Assembly (NCBI GenBank): GCA_947259095.1
Contig: CAMYLA010000012.1
Span: 1-63,234 of the forward strand
DNA from: an uncultured Acidimicrobiaceae bacterium
Lineage (GTDB): Bacteria > Actinomycetota > Acidimicrobiia > Acidimicrobiales > SZUA-35
DNA: 63,234 bases
Reading direction: 5' to 3'
The notes beneath the pieces were generated by a model that saw only the letters and a list, made by a program, of their open reading frames with translations, ran no database searches and was not told the DNA's origin. The position numbers and the translations under genes were made by a program. This document shows positions 41,557-49,212 of the stretch, one piece after another (position 1 is the stretch's first letter; each line of letters opens with the position of its first letter).

Positions 41557-42618
41557 TCATGCAATACCGAGGTGGGCGGCGGCCTTGTCGACCCGCCGGA
41601 TGACGCTCTCGGCGTAGAGGTCGAGATCCAACTCCTCGTCCTGGGTGCCCTGCTGGCCGTTGAGGTAGCGGGCGTAGACCCCTTCGGCGATGCAGGCCAG
41701 CCGCCAGCTGGCCCATCCCCGGTAGTAGTCGACCAGGTCGAGCGAGACCTGCATCTCCTCGGCGTACAGACCCGCCATCTCCTCGCTCGACAAAAAGCCA
41801 TCGAGCCCGGTCGTCTCGTTGTCACCGCCGACGTCGGGGTCGGACGGGTCGTGCCAGTAGCCGAGCAGGCCGGCCAGATCGGCCATCGGGTCGCCAAGCG
41901 TGCACAGTTCCCAGTCGAGCACGCCGGCCACCGGTCCGGTCCGGTCCATCATGCAGTTCGACAGCCGGTAGTCGCCGTGGGCGATGGTGGTCTCGGCCTC
42001 CGGTGGGATCCGGGCCAACAGCGCTTCGCGAACCCGGTCGATGAGCGGGATCTCCCTGGTCTTCGACTGCTCCCACTGGCCGGACCACCGCTTGATCTGT
42101 CGTTCGATGTAGCCGCTGCGCTTGGCCAGGTCGCCGAGGCCGACCGCATCGATGTCCACCCGATGCAACGCCGCCAGTGTGTTTATCAGTTCACGACTCA
42201 TCGTGGTTCTTACCTCGACCGGGATGGTGCGGCCGATCTCGATGTCGCGAACGATCACCCCGTCGAGGAAGTGCATGACGTAGAAGTCCCGGCCGTTCAC
42301 CGATTCGTCCTGGCACAGACCGACCATGTTCGGGACCGGCACCGACGAGTCCCGCAGGGCGTGCATCAGGCGATGCTCTCGTGCCATGTCATGGGCGCTT
42401 GGCAACAGCTCGCCCATCGGCGGCCGGCGGAGCACGAAACGGCGGCCGCCGCCGTCGGTCACGGTGAAGGTCATGTTCGACCTGCCGCCGGCTATCAGGG
42501 CGAACGTCAGGGGCCGCTGCAGCTCGACGCGATCCTCGAGCCACCGGGTGACGTTTTCGATGTGGATGCCTTCGACCGCGGCGGCCGTTCCCTCGTCGTT
42601 GGTGTCTGCGGTACCCAT
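41557..42618 (-). CDS. Aminoglycoside-phosphotransferase-fold protein (ACAD10/11-type)
   Basis: The 353-residue protein has the APH kinase fold: FALIAGGRSNMTFTVTDGGGRRFVLRRPP (about 30-58) as the nucleotide-binding strand loop, the catalytic HGDYRLSNCM (about 197-206) and the metal Asp in VLDWELCTLGDPMADL. The closest type is the kinase part of ACAD10/11, which phosphorylates 4-hydroxyacyl-CoA before dehydration. An acyl-CoA dehydrogenase partner is elsewhere. First gene of the five-gene minus-strand operon that includes the MerB-like gene. Start ATG. Confidence 0.9.
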   Translation of the reverse strand: MGTADTNDEGTAAAVEGIHIENVTRWLEDRVELQRPLTFALIAGGRSNMTFTVTDGGGRRFVLRRPPMGELLPSAHDMAREHRLMHALRDSSVPVPNMVGLCQDESVNGRDFYVMHFLDGVIVRDIEIGRTIPVEVRTTMSRELINTLAALHRVDIDAVGLGDLAKRSGYIERQIKRWSGQWEQSKTREIPLIDRVREALLARIPPEAETTIAHGDYRLSNCMMDRTGPVAGVLDWELCTLGDPMADLAGLLGYWHDPSDPDVGGDNETTGLDGFLSSEEMAGLYAEEMQVSLDLVDYYRGWASWRLACIAEGVYARYLNGQQGTQDEELDLDLYAESVIRRVDKAAAHLGIA

Positions 42619-42719
42619 CGCCCAATAGTGCCACCTCCGTCGGTCGCGAGCGAAGGCCCGGTGTTGGACCGGACCGTCGGGCGCGCCGCCTCGCGGCCGA
42701 GCCGTTTCGACGTCGGTGG

Positions 42720-42725
42720 TAACCT
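42720..42725 (+). promoter_or_regulatory. -10 box, leaderless start
   Basis: TAACCT ends 6 nt before ATG 42732, with no Shine-Dalgarno between, so the mRNA is expected to start at or near the A of the start codon. Confidence 0.5.
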
Positions 42726-42731
42726 CTGGCG

Positions 42732-43619
42732 ATGAAGATCCGAATCGGTGTTGCCGCCGGCCCTGGGGTGGCGGACGACGCAGCGGCGTTCTTCGACCTG
42801 GTCGACGCAGTGGACGAGCTGGGCTACGACTCGATCTGGGTGCCGGACGTCATCACCACGCCGACCCTCGATCCGATCGCCGCCCTGGCCGCTGCGGCCG
42901 GTCGCCGCCGCCGACTCAAGATCGGCACCCATCTGGTCCTCCCCGGCCGCAACCCGGTGCTGCTGGCCAAACAATTGGCCACCCTCGATCGGGTGTCGGA
43001 GGGACGGCTCCTGTTGCTGGCGGTGCTCGGGCTGCGCCAACCGGCGGAGCTCGCAGCCCAGGGCGTGACCGCCGCCGATCGGCCCACGATGCTGGAGGAG
43101 ATGCTCCACATCATGCGGAGCCTGTGGCGAGGTGAGACCATTCGTTTCCAGGGTCGCCACTATCGGTGCGACGAGGTCGAGCTGGCGGTTCGCCCGCTCC
43201 AGGATCCACTCGAGGTGTGGCTCGGAGGGCAGGTGCCTGCGGCACTGCGCCGCTGCGGCCGGATCGGCGAAGGGTGGATGCCCGGCCTGTGCACACCGCA
43301 GGAGGCGGCCCGATCCAAGACGGTGATCGATGAAGCTGCGGCCGAGGCCGGGCGCCACGTCGATGCCGAGCACTTCGGTGTCAACATCAGCTGGGTCGAC
43401 GGTGCGATCGATGAGACGGTGGCGGCCGCCGTCCGCTCCCGCAGGCCCGATTTGGCCGCCGAGGACGTGGTGGCCCGGGGCGTCGAGGGCCTGGCCGAGC
43501 GCGTCGGCGCCTTCGTTGAGGTCGGTTTCTCGAAGTTCGTCATACGACCGGCGGTTTCGCCAGACGACTGGCCGAAGGCGATCGGGTCGGTGGCCGAGGT
43601 GGTGAAAATCCAGTCCTGA
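42732..43619 (+). CDS. LLM class F420-dependent oxidoreductase
   Basis: The 295-residue luciferase-like protein contains VDELGYDSIWVPDVITTPTLDPIAALAAAAGRRRRLKIGTHLVLPGRNPVLLAKQLATLDRVSEGRLLLLAVLG, the F420-family core with the usual glycine-rich strand degraded to LLLLAVLGL. The ending VEVGFSKFVIRP is typical. Substrate unknown. It is divergent from the kinase-fold gene with a 113-nt gap and starts from a leaderless TAACCT promoter. Confidence 0.9.
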   Translation: MKIRIGVAAGPGVADDAAAFFDLVDAVDELGYDSIWVPDVITTPTLDPIAALAAAAGRRRRLKIGTHLVLPGRNPVLLAKQLATLDRVSEGRLLLLAVLGLRQPAELAAQGVTAADRPTMLEEMLHIMRSLWRGETIRFQGRHYRCDEVELAVRPLQDPLEVWLGGQVPAALRRCGRIGEGWMPGLCTPQEAARSKTVIDEAAAEAGRHVDAEHFGVNISWVDGAIDETVAAAVRSRRPDLAAEDVVARGVEGLAERVGAFVEVGFSKFVIRPAVSPDDWPKAIGSVAEVVKIQS

Positions 43620-43717
43620 AGCCGGTTTGGGCCACAAAGAACTTCGGTACCGGTCCGGTTCGACCTCGCCCGAATCTGGTTGTTGGTGATTGTCGTGTAA
43701 TCAGTCCGTAATGTGGC

Positions 43718-43838
43718 TAGGGTTTGGCTGCTGGGAGCAACGGGCGCTCGCGGCGAGCAAGGCGGAAGAACGACGAGGCAGGTTGTGCAGTCGTGAGGTG
43801 ACGGGCCGGAAGGCCCGCGGGCAGGGAGCTAGTTCCTG
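43718..43838 (+). promoter_or_regulatory. Structured leader with Shine-Dalgarno-sequestering hairpin before the Rpf-like gene
   Basis: A -10-like TAGGGT at 43718-43723 is followed by a leader of about 110 nt with several stems: GCTCG-CGG-CGAGC at 43746-43758, CGGGCC-GGAA-GGCCCG at 43802-43817 and CAGGGA-GCTAG-TTCCTG at 43822-43838. The last contains the ribosome site AGGGAG and ends at the base before ATG 43839, so translation should depend on its opening. This is a riboswitch-like layout. Known rpf genes of actinobacteria have c-di-AMP (ydaO) riboswitches, but I do not see the ydaO consensus here. Confidence 0.55.
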
Positions 43839-45272
43839 ATGGTCAGCCATGTGTACCCACCCCCGGTTTCGAGGCGATCGAGCGGTTCGGTGCGGAAGCG
43901 AAGGACGGTGCGGCCCTCTCCGGCGGTGTCCGATCGGCCACCGCCCATCGATGCGGTTCCCGTCGTTCCGTCCACCGTGGCCGAACTGGAGGGATCGGTC
44001 TCGATCGGCGAGCAGTCGGCGGCGGCCGACCAGTGGACCGGCATCCCCCCGTTTGCCAGAAGCCTCGAATCCGCAACTCCGGCCGAGCCCCTTGTCGGAC
44101 CCGTCGATCACTCCGAGCCGAATGCGGGCCGGGCCGACCCCGATGTCGATGTCGATGTCGACGTGGCCGGGTCGGTCGATGCCGAACGATCGCAGATCCT
44201 GGTGACCGAGCCACCCGGTGTCGCCCGAGGTCGCGAGGTCTCGCACCGATTCGACTACTGGTCGGCCGAGGACGAGATGCGGCCGGCGTCGGCGCTCGGA
44301 CGACGCCTGGTCCGCGGCGCGATCCTGCTGGCCCTCGTCGTCGCCGCCGGTGCCCTGCTGTGGGTCATTCCCGAGAGTGAGGATTCGCTCTTCGCCACCG
44401 ACAAGCCGACCGATCGGGTCGAAGCCACGGAGAAGCCGGTGGCTACCTCCGACATGCCATCACCGAGCGATGGCCCCGAGGTCGAGGGCTCGTTGCGGCT
44501 CCTGGCCGGCTCGGGACGCCTCAGCGAGGCCGGCCCAGACCGCAGGTCGGCCACCATCGTTGCCAGTACGGTCGGCGGCGAGGACTTCGGCGAGGCGGTG
44601 TCCACCGCGGCCCAGGACGTGGCCGTCGATGCTCCCGATCAGCCGACCACCACGACCCGCCCCGAGCCGACCGTGTCACCGGAGAGCGAATGGGTGGACA
44701 GCGGCAACGGTGTGTTGGTCCCGGACGTATTGCGTCGGATTCGATTCTGCGAGTCGACCAACAACTACTCGGCCACCAACCCCGCCTCCACCGCCAGCGG
44801 TGCGTACCAGTTCCTCGACAAGAGCTGGGACTGGTACGGTCATGCGGCCAGAACCGGTGTCAGCAGGGCCCACCAGGCAACCAGGGCCCAGCAGGATCAG
44901 TCGGCGTTGCTGACCCTGCAGAGCCAGGGCACCTCCCCGTGGGCCGCCAGTCGATCGTGCTGGGCCAACGGCAACATCGATCCCCGCTACGCCACTGCAT
45001 CACCGCCACCGGCGAGGGCCACCACCACGGCCCCCACCACCAGCGAAACCACCGGCACAACCGAGGCCGGCACCGGCGGGTCGTCCACCACCGCAACAAC
45101 CACGTCCTCCACCACGGGCGGCACCGGAGACACGACCACCTCGACGTCGACCGCAACGTCGAACCCCTCCACCACCGCCTCGACCGAACCATCGACCACC
45201 ACCGCCGGACCGACGACGACGGTCGGCTCCTCATCGACAGAGGCCCCCGGTTCGACGACATCGACGGGCTGA
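43839..45272 (+). CDS. Rpf-like transglycosylase-domain protein (resuscitation factor)
   Basis: The 477-residue protein has a long cytoplasmic N-terminus (1-150, with the acidic repeat DVDVDVDV), one transmembrane helix at about 162-177, a linker, and the exported transglycosylase-like domain at about 293-375 (LRRIRFCESTNNYSATNPASTASGAYQF). Glu305 in FCESTNNY is the catalytic acid of Rpf lytic transglycosylases, which cleave peptidoglycan and stimulate regrowth of dormant cells. A Thr/Ser/Gly-rich tail (378-477) may span the wall or be glycosylated. An unusual feature is the large N-terminal cytoplasmic part. ATG 43839 follows a structured leader. Confidence 0.85.
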   Translation: MVSHVYPPPVSRRSSGSVRKRRTVRPSPAVSDRPPPIDAVPVVPSTVAELEGSVSIGEQSAAADQWTGIPPFARSLESATPAEPLVGPVDHSEPNAGRADPDVDVDVDVAGSVDAERSQILVTEPPGVARGREVSHRFDYWSAEDEMRPASALGRRLVRGAILLALVVAAGALLWVIPESEDSLFATDKPTDRVEATEKPVATSDMPSPSDGPEVEGSLRLLAGSGRLSEAGPDRRSATIVASTVGGEDFGEAVSTAAQDVAVDAPDQPTTTTRPEPTVSPESEWVDSGNGVLVPDVLRRIRFCESTNNYSATNPASTASGAYQFLDKSWDWYGHAARTGVSRAHQATRAQQDQSALLTLQSQGTSPWAASRSCWANGNIDPRYATASPPPARATTTAPTTSETTGTTEAGTGGSSTTATTTSSTTGGTGDTTTSTSTATSNPSTTASTEPSTTTAGPTTTVGSSSTEAPGSTTSTG

Positions 45273-45302
45273 GAACCCCGCCCCGCTCACCGGGGCAGGT
45301 TC
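45273..45302. terminator. GC-rich hairpin after the Rpf-like gene
   Basis: GAACC-CC-GCCCCG-CTCAC-CGGGGC-A-GGTTC forms a stem of 6 plus 5 base pairs that begins at the base after the stop. There is no T-run. It ends 32 nt before the EthD start. Confidence 0.6.
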
Positions 45303-45334
45303 ATGTCGGCGCCGCCGGTGTGCAAGGATACGGC

Positions 45335-45886
45335 ATGCTCGAACTCGTAGGACTGGGATCGGACCCCACCGCCGCCGAGGCGGCCGGAGAGGCCACCGGG
45401 GCAACGGTGTACGTGAAGCACCAGGACGAGGGCGACGGCCGACCGTACGAAACGATGATCCGGGCATCCACCGACCGGATCGAGGTGGTCCGTGGGGCGG
45501 CCGACGTGGCGCTGTTCGTCTGCTTCTCCCGGGCGATCAAGGACGAGCGGCGACCTCTGCCGCCGAACCGGGCGATCGGGTCCTTCCCGCTGGTGGCCCA
45601 TCCCGACCTCACCCACCGTCAGGCCGACGATCACTGGCGCGATGTCCACGGACCGCTGGCGCTGGCCAGCCACTCGGCCATGTGCGACTACACCCAGCTT
45701 TCGGTGGTGGCCACGTTGGTCGGTCGGGAGCTCGACGGCATCGCCCTGTGCGCCTTCGAATCACGCGACGACCTGCGAACCAAGTTCTTCAACGACGACG
45801 ACGCCCGGGCCGCCATCGAGGCCGATGTGGCCACCTTCGCCGACCTCCGCCGATCGCCTCGTCGGGTCGTCCTGACCCAGCTCTGA
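45335..45886 (+). CDS. EthD-domain protein
   Basis: The 183-residue protein matches the EthD family of dimeric alpha-beta barrel proteins: VCFSRAIKDERRPLPPN and then HPDLTHRQADDHWRDVHGPLALASHSAMCDYTQL, the signature HW...HGP pattern. EthD is needed by P450 systems for ether breakdown, but its chemistry is unclear. ATG 45335 lacks a clear ribosome site. It lies 14 nt upstream of the acyl-CoA dehydrogenase gene and is probably co-transcribed with it. Confidence 0.85.
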   Translation: MLELVGLGSDPTAAEAAGEATGATVYVKHQDEGDGRPYETMIRASTDRIEVVRGAADVALFVCFSRAIKDERRPLPPNRAIGSFPLVAHPDLTHRQADDHWRDVHGPLALASHSAMCDYTQLSVVATLVGRELDGIALCAFESRDDLRTKFFNDDDARAAIEADVATFADLRRSPRRVVLTQL

Positions 45887-45900
45887 CCGGGAACGCCGCA

Positions 45901-47067
45901 ATGACAGACCAGCAGACCGCCGATGAGATCGTCGACACCGTCGCCCGATGGGTCGACAGCGAGGTGATGCCGAACGCCTCGGAGTTCGAACTGGCCGACG
46001 CCTACCCGGACGAGATGGTCGACCAGTTGGCCCGCTTCGGGTTGTTCGGGGCGACGATCCCCGAACAGTACGGTGGCCTCGGCCTCGACGTCTCCACCTA
46101 CGCCCGGGTCATCGAGGAACTGTCGAGGGGCTGGATGTCGCTGGCCGGGGTTGTCAACAGCCACCTGATCGCGGCCCAACTGATCACCCGTTTCGGTACC
46201 GAGGATCAGCGCCGGCACTGGCTGCCGCAGATGGCGGAGCCAACCCGGCGGGGCTGTTTCTCGCTCTCCGAGCACGATTCGGGCAGCGACGCAGCGGCCC
46301 TGCGGTGCAGGGCGGTTCGCGACGGCGACCAGTGGGTGGTCAACGGGACCAAGATGTGGGTGACCAACGGCGAGCGGGCGGGACTGGTGGCACTGTTGGC
46401 CAGGGCCTGCGACGCCGACGGCACCGATCACGGCATCACCTGTTTCCTGGTCGACAAGCAACCCGGTCCGTCAAGCGGGGGCATCACCGTCAGCCGCAAC
46501 ATCGACAAGCTCGGCTACCGGGGGCTGGAGACGGTCGAGATGACCTATGTCGATCATCGCCTGCCGGCCGACCGGGTGCTCGGCGGACCGGGCGGGGTCG
46601 GCCAGGGGTTCCATTGGTGCTTGGCGGCGTTGGAGCTCGGCCGGGTCAATGTGGCGGCCCGGGGCGTCGGGGTGGCCAGGGCGGCGCTGGACGCGGCGCT
46701 GGCCTACGCCGAGACCAGAGAGACCTTCGGCAGACCGATCGGCCAGCATCAGGGCATCCAGTTCAAGCTGGCGGAGATGGCCACCAAGGTGGAGGCGGCC
46801 CGGTTGCTGACCAGGGAGGCTGCTCGCAAGCTCGACGGTGGCGAGCGGGCCGACATGGCGGCCGGAATGGCCAAGCTGTTCGCCTCCGAGACCGCGGCCG
46901 AGGTGGCACTCGACGCCATGAGGATCCACGGCGGCAACGGGTTCACCACCGACTACCCGGTCGAGCGGTACTACCGCGACGCCCCGTTGATGATCATCGG
47001 TGAGGGAACGAGCGAGATACAGAAGATGGTGATCGGCCGGGCCCTGATGCGGGGCGACCGTCCCTGA
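45901..47067 (+). CDS. Acyl-CoA dehydrogenase
   Basis: The 388-residue FAD enzyme has CFSLSEHDSGSDAAAL as flavin-binding segment, the ETFGRPIGQHQGIQFKLAEM signature, MRIHGGNGFTTDYPVERYYRDA and the catalytic base in IIGEGTSEIQK (Glu368). The length and motifs fit the short/medium-chain class. Just after the EthD gene, 14 nt apart. Substrate unknown. Convergent with an FAD-dependent oxidase gene. Confidence 0.95.
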   Translation: MTDQQTADEIVDTVARWVDSEVMPNASEFELADAYPDEMVDQLARFGLFGATIPEQYGGLGLDVSTYARVIEELSRGWMSLAGVVNSHLIAAQLITRFGTEDQRRHWLPQMAEPTRRGCFSLSEHDSGSDAAALRCRAVRDGDQWVVNGTKMWVTNGERAGLVALLARACDADGTDHGITCFLVDKQPGPSSGGITVSRNIDKLGYRGLETVEMTYVDHRLPADRVLGGPGGVGQGFHWCLAALELGRVNVAARGVGVARAALDAALAYAETRETFGRPIGQHQGIQFKLAEMATKVEAARLLTREAARKLDGGERADMAAGMAKLFASETAAEVALDAMRIHGGNGFTTDYPVERYYRDAPLMIIGEGTSEIQKMVIGRALMRGDRP

Positions 47068-47155
47068 GGTCGACGCCATCGGCCGGCCGGCGGCTTCGGA
47101 CCCCAACTGCCAGAGGTTCGCCCCGCAGCCCTGCGTCGACCGATCGCTCGCAGGG

Positions 47156-48358
47156 TCAGTTGCCGTGGCGGCTTCCGATGGCCGGGGTGAAGCTGCCGAA
47201 CCGGGCGACAAAATCGTGGCCATCGAGTTCGGCGTCGTCCCAGGAGCCGGTCAGGGCCAGGTGGGCCGCCAAGGCGCCGATGGCATCGGCACTCTTGGCC
47301 GCGTGGCCGTTGCCGCCGAAGGCCACCGTGACCCCATTGTCCAGCCGGTCTATGTAGGGAAGACCCGATTCGGTGTCGGTGATCAGGCAGGGCCTCGTCC
47401 GCCAGCCGACAAAGTTCACGTCGGGTAGGAGCTCGGTCAGGACCCTTCGCAGCACCGGCAGCCGATCGTCGGCGGCACCGGGCTGCATCCACTCGTTCAT
47501 GGTGACCGGATCGTCGAGAAGGGGTGCCGCCCGGTGGGAGCCCCCCATCTTGATATAAAGCTTGCCGTCCGGGTAACGGACCGGGGGCACGAGGTAGACG
47601 TCGCCCAACTCGGGGTCGTCGAGCAGGTGGATGATCGACGGCATGGCCGACAGCCGAGACGCCTCGTCGTCGTCGATCTCGCCAAGAACCACCGCCTCGG
47701 GCCGGACCGAGATCGCCAGGGGCTGGGGGAGAAGCTGGTTGGAATAGGCTCCGGCGGCGATCAGGACCTGCTTGGCCTGGTGGGTTCGGCCGGCCACGGT
47801 CAGCAGCTCGAACCCCGACAGCGACGGTCTGATCGACATCACGACATCCCGGGCGACCAGGGCGTGGCGTCGCTTTGCGGCCCGGTGCTGGGCATCGATC
47901 ATCCGTCGGGGGTCGATGGCCCCGGCCGGCCCGGGTTCCCGGAACACGGTCCAGGCGTCGGGGACCGACAGATACGGCAGGTCGCCGAGGAGTTGCGCCG
48001 GTCGCCCGATCTCCACCGGGATGTTCTGGGCTGCGGCGACCGCGGTGAGGTTCTCGATCCCGTCGGGATCGTTTCGGACGAACACCATTCCGACCGGCCG
48101 GTGGAACTCGATCCCCGACTGCGCTTCGATGACCGGGTACTGGTCGATCGATCTCGATGCCAGCAACGCCCACTGGGGCCTGGCGTCCAGCCGCCTGGTG
48201 ATCCGACCCGAGTCGTAGTGACTGGCAAAGGGGCCGCGGTGATCGGGCCACGAGGTCGGTTCCGGCGGTCCGATCCCCACCACCGACGCCGAAGCGGCGG
48301 CGTGCCGGAGGGCGGCGCTCCCGATCAACCCCATTCCCACGATCGCCAGATCCTGCAT
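47156..48358 (-). CDS. FAD-dependent oxidoreductase, sarcosine-oxidase-like
   Basis: The 400-residue flavoenzyme opens with the dinucleotide motif LAIVGMGLIGSAALRHA (4-20), contains VLIAAGAYSNQLL with the FAD strand, and ends GNGHAAKSADAIGALAAHLALTG. It belongs to the DAO family (monomeric sarcosine or N-methyl amino acid oxidase). Such enzymes usually hold FAD through a Cys near the end; NGHAAK has no Cys, so FAD is likely non-covalent. ATG 48358 has GGGGAG upstream. The next gene, on the other strand, is an O-methyltransferase. Confidence 0.88.
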   Translation of the reverse strand: MQDLAIVGMGLIGSAALRHAAASASVVGIGPPEPTSWPDHRGPFASHYDSGRITRRLDARPQWALLASRSIDQYPVIEAQSGIEFHRPVGMVFVRNDPDGIENLTAVAAAQNIPVEIGRPAQLLGDLPYLSVPDAWTVFREPGPAGAIDPRRMIDAQHRAAKRRHALVARDVVMSIRPSLSGFELLTVAGRTHQAKQVLIAAGAYSNQLLPQPLAISVRPEAVVLGEIDDDEASRLSAMPSIIHLLDDPELGDVYLVPPVRYPDGKLYIKMGGSHRAAPLLDDPVTMNEWMQPGAADDRLPVLRRVLTELLPDVNFVGWRTRPCLITDTESGLPYIDRLDNGVTVAFGGNGHAAKSADAIGALAAHLALTGSWDDAELDGHDFVARFGSFTPAIGSRHGN

Positions 48359-48537
48359 CGACTGCTCCCCTCGGCCGTCGGCCAACGACACCGCCGGCTT
48401 TCGTCGTCGACCGATCGTAGGCCGGATCGACCCGGCGCGGGAAGCGGGCGGACGCAGGCGGCCGCAACGTCGACCCGATGACGGTGGGGGCGTCAACGAC
48501 CGACCGGTCGGGCCGGGCCCCATGCTAGAAAGGGCCG

Positions 48538-49194
48538 ATGACCAGCAACATCGCTTTTCTCGATCCGGCGGTCGCCGGTTACCTGGCGTCCCACACCACA
48601 CCACCGGATGATGTCGAGCAGCGGTTGATCGACGAGACCCAGCGGCTGTCGGCGGCGGGGATGCAGATCGGCTACCCGCAGGCCCGCTTCATGGCCATGC
48701 TGGCCGCCCTGCTCCGACCCCGGCTGGTGGTCGAGATCGGTACCTTCACCGGCTACTCGTCGCTGGTGGTGGCACGGGCACTCTCCGACGACGCACGGTT
48801 GATCGCCTGCGACGTGTCGCAGGAGTGGACCGCCACCGCCGAGCGGTACTGGGCCGAGGCCGGCGTGGCCGACCGGATCGACCTCCGGATAGGACCTGCA
48901 GCCGAGACGCTGGCCGGCTTCGATCCCGAGACCACGGTGGACATGGCATTCATCGACGCCGACAAGTCCGGCTACATCAACTACTTCGAGCAGCTGGTCC
49001 CGATGCTCGCTCCACGGGGTGTCATCCTGGTCGACAATGTCCTATGGGACGGGCAGGTTGTCGACCGGGACGACCAGACCAGGGACACCGTGGCCCTCAG
49101 AGAGTTCAACGACCACGTGCTGGCCGATGATCGAGTCGAGGTTGCCCTACTCCCCATCGGCGACGGGGTCTCGATGATCACCCTCGCCCGCTGA
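48538..49194 (+). CDS. SAM-dependent O-methyltransferase (class I, CCoAOMT-like)
   Basis: The 218-residue methyltransferase has the motif VVEIGTFTGYSSLVVARAL (about 63-81), MAFIDADKSGYINYFEQLVPML (about 139-160) with the metal Asp, and VILVDNVLWDGQV, as in cation-dependent catechol and caffeoyl-CoA O-methyltransferases. It likely methylates a vicinal diol. TAGAAA lies 6 nt before the ATG, an imperfect leaderless -10. Convergent with the copper amine oxidase. Confidence 0.92.
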   Translation: MTSNIAFLDPAVAGYLASHTTPPDDVEQRLIDETQRLSAAGMQIGYPQARFMAMLAALLRPRLVVEIGTFTGYSSLVVARALSDDARLIACDVSQEWTATAERYWAEAGVADRIDLRIGPAAETLAGFDPETTVDMAFIDADKSGYINYFEQLVPMLAPRGVILVDNVLWDGQVVDRDDQTRDTVALREFNDHVLADDRVEVALLPIGDGVSMITLAR

Positions 49195-49212
49195 CCGGGC
49201 CCGATCGGCCGG

